Under the pieces are notes generated by a model. It saw nothing but the letters and a program-made list of their open reading frames with translations, was not told where the DNA came from and searched no databases. From Cycas panzhihuaensis (Eukaryota > Cycadophyta), in the NCBI GenBank assembly GCA_023213395.1, contig CM041465.1:116319741-116383740 (forward strand): a stretch of 64,000 nucleotides of DNA, written 5' to 3'. Each line of letters starts with the position of its first letter. Within the stretch, counting starts at the first letter, position 1. The position numbers were made by a program, and so were the translations under genes. Shown here one piece after another: positions 59,325 to 64,000 of the stretch.

Positions 59325-59864
59325 GGCAGGGACCCCAATGGGCACTGTCTCCATTTCTATCCTTGTGACAGCCCTTTGGATAGTCTCTCACCCCTGATCA
59401 CCTTTGCCTTCTGGCCTTGCTTCCCGTTATACCCCCATGGCCTTCATCTCGCTCCTTCTTGTGGATGCATTTATGGCACCCTACCGATGCATTTTTTGTA
59501 GGGCCCTTTTGTCTCGTTTTACATGCCACTCTTGTGCATGCCTTGGTTTATACTTGTTGGGCTCATTTTACCATCCTAGACTCATTTTTGCAGCCCGTTC
59601 TTGCTCTTGGGGTCTCTAGAGGGAATGCTCCCTCCATTCAGAGTCATTCTTTGCTTTCTAAAGCAACCTTTGGCACCCTGGGGTATCCTTTTTCCACCCA
59701 CTCTCAGCCAGTGGTCAGATAATTTGCTCTTGTCCTTGGGTAGCCTCATTGTTAGGTCCTCCTACCCTTCACAGCCATTTATTGCTTGCCATATGAGCCT
59801 CTTTTTACTCTGACTCTTATATTATTACATATTTTCTCTACTGAGACATTTCCTTTCATCATCC

Positions 59865-60270
59865 ATGTCTCTCTTCATTTTTACCGATGACGGAAGTTGC
59901 GGTAATCCTGGACCTTCTACCGCTGCATGGATCCTTTATAGCCCTTCTAGACATGATTTTTTATGCTTTGAAATCTTCCTCCCTAAGGCCACCAATAACG
60001 AAGCTGAGTACATGGCCGTTATCAAAGCCCTCACCGATGCACTCTGTTTCCATCATGGACCTATTGTTCTTCTTTGCGACTCCCAAGTGGTGGTGTCCTA
60101 TCTCATCTAGGTTTACCAGGTGTGATGCCCTTATTTGAGAGCCCTCACTTCAATTGCCAAATTCCTACTGGTTAATTTCTAGTATGTCGACATCTGACAT
60201 ATTCCTCGGGCCCTCAATGTTGAGGTAGATAGTCTCATTCACCTCATCCTTGAGCGCTGCCTTCCTCTTC
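59865..60270 (+). pseudogene. Second, archaeal-type RNase H (aRNH), outer copy
   Basis: The start MSLFIFTDDGSCGNPG gives the first catalytic Asp, NNEAEYMAVIKAL the Glu, LLCDSQVVVSYL the third acidic residue and NVEVDSLIHLI the last, so the full acidic set is encoded. A TAG after SYLI (CAG in the inner copy) cuts the frame at 60108, with more TAGs beyond. Located 1.2 kb from the antisense PMD exon and transcribed away from it. Confidence 0.87.
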
Positions 60271-60700
60271 TTGTTGACCGTCCCTGAGACTCGCTTGGTT
60301 GCTCTGTCACCCAAGTCTCAGGCCGTCATGCAGATTACCTTATGATTCATTTGCACCTCTGAAAGCTAGCTACTAATGGGGTTAAACTATGGTGACTACT
60401 ATGTTTTCTCATTTACCCTTTTTACCTGACTTTATCATGCACATCTCTTTATACTTTTGTGATTGGGGTGGCCCCCTCATCCTTCTTAGCTTCTAGTCGA
60501 TTCTCGGGTGGCACATAGGCAGTTCCTATATTGTCTCCACCCCTGTCCTCATATCCACACATTCTGCCATGATACTTGCCGGTACCCTGGACTCCTGTTA
60601 TGATTATGATTTATATATATACATACACATGTGCTACTGACAGTTGTATTTCCAACATTTGTCATCGCACTATGCTTCTGAGCAACGAGGCTCTGCTGCC
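60271..60700 (+). other. 3' untranslated region before the PPT, outer
   Basis: Counterpart of 47221-47663. No domain seen. Short TATATATACATACACATGTG block at about 60612-60632. Confidence 0.5.
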
Positions 60701-60710
60701 AAGGGGGCAC
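60701..60710 (+). promoter_or_regulatory. Polypurine tract, outer gypsy
   Basis: AAGGGGGCAC directly before the TATTTCCC start of the 3' LTR. Confidence 0.85.
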
Positions 60711-63487
60711 TATTTCCCAACTACTAGGAATGGATACAGATAGGCTGACTCAGGTAGGATTAGGTATGCTTCTTCCTTTTCACTTATACTATTTTGTTGG
60801 AAAGGTTGATAGAAGTGATGCCTCATTGTATGACTACTTGCTTCATTTGTATGATCACTTTGTATTTATTGCTTGTTCATGCTGCTTGCCATATTGTGAG
60901 CCTATGATGACCCAGCAGGACCTACCTTTCCATAAGGTAGGCATCCCCATGGTACTTTATGACCATCCGTACTATCTCCACACCATCTCGAGCTTCTTTT
61001 GATTTGTATGACCCGTTCATGCCTCGACTTTGAGCTCCTAGCACCTTGTTTCTGAGACCTTTAGCCATCGATGCTCTGCTTGCCTTTGTCTACATGTATT
61101 CTAGATTGTCTCAGCCACCTAGACAGGAGGGCTAGCCCCTCCTAGGCCTTCCACATCACCTCCTAAGGCTCCTGGAACCCAGATTTTTGCCATTCTGGCT
61201 TTCTGGTCCTACACCGCTGTAAATTTAGTGGTATCGTGAAGTTTACCATGGTACCACGAAGTTTACTGTGGTGCGACTATTGTCAGTTATTTTTTAAAAA
61301 CTATCATGGCAATTCTCACATTTTCCATGGAATCACCACGTGGCCTTGCATCCACCTCAACCCTATTCGCTTGTTTAGGGCTGAGATGGGTATAAGTATC
61401 AAAACCCTCATCATTTTGAGTACTCTTAGATTATTTTTTGCTCTTCAATACAACGGCTTCCTACTGCAACTTCTATCCTCTTCTCCTCTTGTTAGAGGTG
61501 CACTTGTAGGCCTGCATTTCTTGTGACTCTAGGCTAAGATCCACCTGCAACTACCTTCCTCCATGGTGAGAAGCCTCTCTCCAAGTGTTATCAAGCAAAT
61601 TTTGGTGTTGTTCTTCTCCAACTTGCCCAGCAAGTGTCCCTTTCAACTGTCTCTTAGGATTTCTCCTACAAAACCTTGTAGGGATCTTCTTCTCAGCTGG
61701 TTGCAGGGCCAGACCTACCCTATATCAGCCCAATAGGTCTTCCAAACCCCTTTCCTCTAGATTTGTAGTATGATATCTTCATATTAGACATATTTCTTGA
61801 TTTATTTACTTGTTTCCTTCAGGTTTGACTATAGCAAATCTTGTTTTTATTAAGTTTGGCTTATTGCTTTTGGTTTTTCACCTTTCCTCCACTAGTTTTC
61901 CTTAAGGGAGTAGTAGGAGAAGAACCATAAGGTTGGATGAAGAGAGTAAGGTGGGGCAGCCCCCCACTCAGTCCTACTTTCCAAGGGCAATCCCCTTCCC
62001 ACCCTTTCTTCTCTTGCTCCATGCTCCTCTTGGGTTAATTAGGAGTTGGCGATCCTTAGGCCTATGCTGGATTATCAGTGTATGCAACCCCTTGCTGTGC
62101 TAATTCTAGGATTGCATGACTCTTGTTCGGACCCCCGTAGTGTCCCTTGTATTGTTGGGTATCTCCTGATAACATTGGCAAGGGTTTGTGCACCTGATTA
62201 CTGCCCATAGCAACTCCGCACCTTGGATATTTTTCTAGCACTTTGTCACTTTTATCCTTATGTTTCTTGGCTGTCATTAGTTGTCTCTACCTTTATCTTG
62301 TTGTTCTAGAGAATTATATAGAGAACCCAGTGGAGGGTTAGCCATCCTGAGGCTTCCCTTCACTCTATTTTGCTTGATGTACATGCTTGCTTAAGAGAGG
62401 ATTTTAGAGTTTTTTGCAGCAGTTGTTTTCCTAATATTTTAACACATACATTACACATATACTTACATATATATAGCTTGTCTTTTACAGCCCCTTCTTG
62501 GAAGGAATAAGCCAGTGCATGTGTAGGTTGGTGTGGTGCCCTCGCAAAGGTATAAAACATCCAAATCCAAGTAAGATCTACCGTGTTTTTCCTTTGCTTC
62601 TACTTTCTTCCATTCCACTTTCTTTTCACAAAGGGGAAAATAAGGAATCCCCCATTGTTCACGTTAAGACTTGGTTATGCATTTATAGATTGACGTAAGG
62701 ACATGTGTTACGCATGGGTGAGGCCTCCCGTTGGCCGCTACATCCTCAGGTTACGTGCACCTTTCCTTTAGCCCCGCCCCTTCTCCCCTTTTTACTTTTA
62801 TTCGAAATCTATGTTCTAGTTAAGTAGGTCATATAAAAGTAAAAAGGTAAATGGTATCATTTGTTTGCACTTGCATGCTTGCATGTCATATACTCAACTC
62901 CTAGAGAAAAAGGATATTATAGGAAACTTCCTCTTCCCTTTCCTTTTCCTGTAAAACCTAACATACCTTTTTGGTTCATTCCATTTGATGTCGCTTACTT
63001 ATGTGTGTGACACCTATCCCCTTTTCCTTTCCTGTTTACTCCTTGAAATGTTAGAGGAAAATTTACCTTAGTTGTCTCCCTTACTCTCTCTCTCTCCCTC
63101 TCTTGGTCCTATTTATTTGGCTAAATAGCCAAGGGGAACCCAGCTACATCGTAGGCTCTCACCTATCTTGTCTACATTTATTTCCCTCCATCATAGGGAA
63201 ACCTTTGAGGACTCCTCTTCTACCCTTCTGACCATCCAAGGGTGGGAGGAGCTTCCTATCAAGTCTATCTAGGCTACCCTTCTTATATCCCCTCTCTCTC
63301 TCCTAGATTGGGGGGCCACTTCAAGGTAGTTGGGTATCATCTGTAGGTCCCGAACTCATGCTCTAGTGCACGGGGCACCCTATGTGATACTTTCTTTGCT
63401 TGTAGGTTTTCGCCTGCACCTTCGATATCACCATCGACCATCATCACTCCTACCGAGCTTAGTGATTATCCCGTAGACACGCATCTA
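60711..63487 (+). repeat. Outer gypsy 3' LTR (2777 bp)
   Basis: Starts TATTTCCCAAC and ends CACGCATCTA before GAATC. It pairs with 29471-32255. TATAAGTA lies at 61391-61398, donor-like GTAAGAT at 62571 and acceptor-like CTTGTAG ending at 63405. The C-run of the 5' LTR is here only CCCCGCCCC. Confidence 0.94.
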
Positions 63488-63492
63488 GAATC

Positions 63493-64000
63493 TATACATC
63501 ATATTATGTAGCATCATAATAATGGTACCTTAGTATTTTATAGTCTAATTATAATAATTGATCCTCTATTTCAGTAAACACTATGTCTTTAGTGATGATA
63601 ATCTTATGTTATAAAGGTATAAAGACCTTATACCCTTTCTTATCTATAGGTTATCCAACAAAGATGCCTTTAAATGCCATATGTTGGAGTTTGTTTCTAT
63701 CTCCATCCAGTATATAGGCATAACACGTTGAACCAAATATTTTGAAGTGGTAGAAAGTAGGGGCATGTCTAGTCTATTTTTTATAAGGAGAAGTTCCTCC
63801 TTTAGATGGGATGACAACATTCATGCACTAAATAACTGTCCAAATTACTTTTGCCCACAAGTAAGTAGGTACATTTTTATAAACTAGCATAGCCTGATCC
63901 ATATTCATAATAGACCTATTCATACACTTGGCAACTCCATTATATTGGGGGATGCCTACTATTATAGTGTGATACTTGATGTTGTTGTCTTGTAGATAGG
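63493..64000 (-). pseudogene. Copia integrase, minus strand (other side of the split)
   Basis: On the minus strand: HTIIVGIPQYNGVAKCMNRS (normally T--Y-PQQNGVAERMNR, catalytic Glu now Lys by G to A), MDQAMLVYKNVPTYLWAKVIWTVI, SPYKK, and FKIFGSTCYAYI (normally LRVFGC-AYV), then KGIFVG. It belongs to the same element as 26759-29470, and the integrase core continues beyond the window. A few TAG and TAA stops are present. Confidence 0.82.

Larger units (their letters stand above)
29466..63492 (+). mobile_element. Outer Ty3/gypsy (Tat-like) element, 17 kb, interrupted
   Basis: The element proper is 29471-63487. A 5 bp target duplication GAATC lies at 29466-29470 and 63488-63492. LTRs are 2785 and 2777 bp. 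Removing the inner insertion and one copy of its duplication leaves about 17.04 kb, matching the inner element's 16.97 kb. Plus-strand order: gag, protease, RT, RNase H, integrase, then an antisense PMD-like gene, then a second RNase H. The extra archaeal-type RNase H and the CHHC knuckle fit the Tat lineage. Confidence 0.93.

Overview
The window looks like nuclear DNA from a seed plant with a large, repeat-rich genome. I see no rRNA, tRNA, CRISPR array or intact host gene. Almost everything recognisable is a decayed LTR retrotransposon, and the DNA between them is AT-rich. The species cannot be told from the sequence.

Left part (1-26.7 kb): a Ty1/copia RNase H tail with a putative 3' LTR (about 2.06-2.44 kb). 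An (AT)n tract lies at 5.27 kb. A full-length copia element spans 8451-14759, with 376-378 bp LTRs and an exact GGCCC target duplication. A separate LTR family (called family X here) occurs three times, at 15.7-16.1 kb (minus strand), 17.4 kb and 25.1 kb (plus). A 4.2 kb gag-only copia-like element (20045-24250, target duplication AAATT) is nested between the two plus-strand copies.

Right part (26.7-64 kb): a three-level nest. A minus-strand copia element (3' LTR at 26759-27071, RNase H and RT up to 29470, integrase again from 63493 to the window end) was split by a 17 kb Ty3/gypsy element (outer, 29471-63487, target duplication GAATC). The gag region of that element was then split by a second 17 kb copy of a closely related subfamily (inner, 33446-50417, target duplication ACTTC). 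All four gypsy LTRs are 2.7-2.8 kb.

Each gypsy element carries gag with a CHHC zinc knuckle, protease, RT, RNase H and integrase on the plus strand. Downstream there is a minus-strand gene with apparent introns, encoding a plant-mobile-domain (PMD)-like protein with a C-terminal coiled coil. After that comes a second, separate plus-strand RNase H of the archaeal type. The extra RNase H and the CHHC knuckle point to the Tat lineage. The antisense PMD gene and the detached RNase H are divergent around a conserved TATATA box. This is the most interesting system in the window.

All elements are decayed, mostly by C-to-T and G-to-A transitions. Pairwise comparison of the two gypsy copies shows many stops arising as CAG to TAG, and catalytic residues lost as Asp to Asn or Glu to Lys. 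This is what long-term cytosine methylation and deamination would leave.
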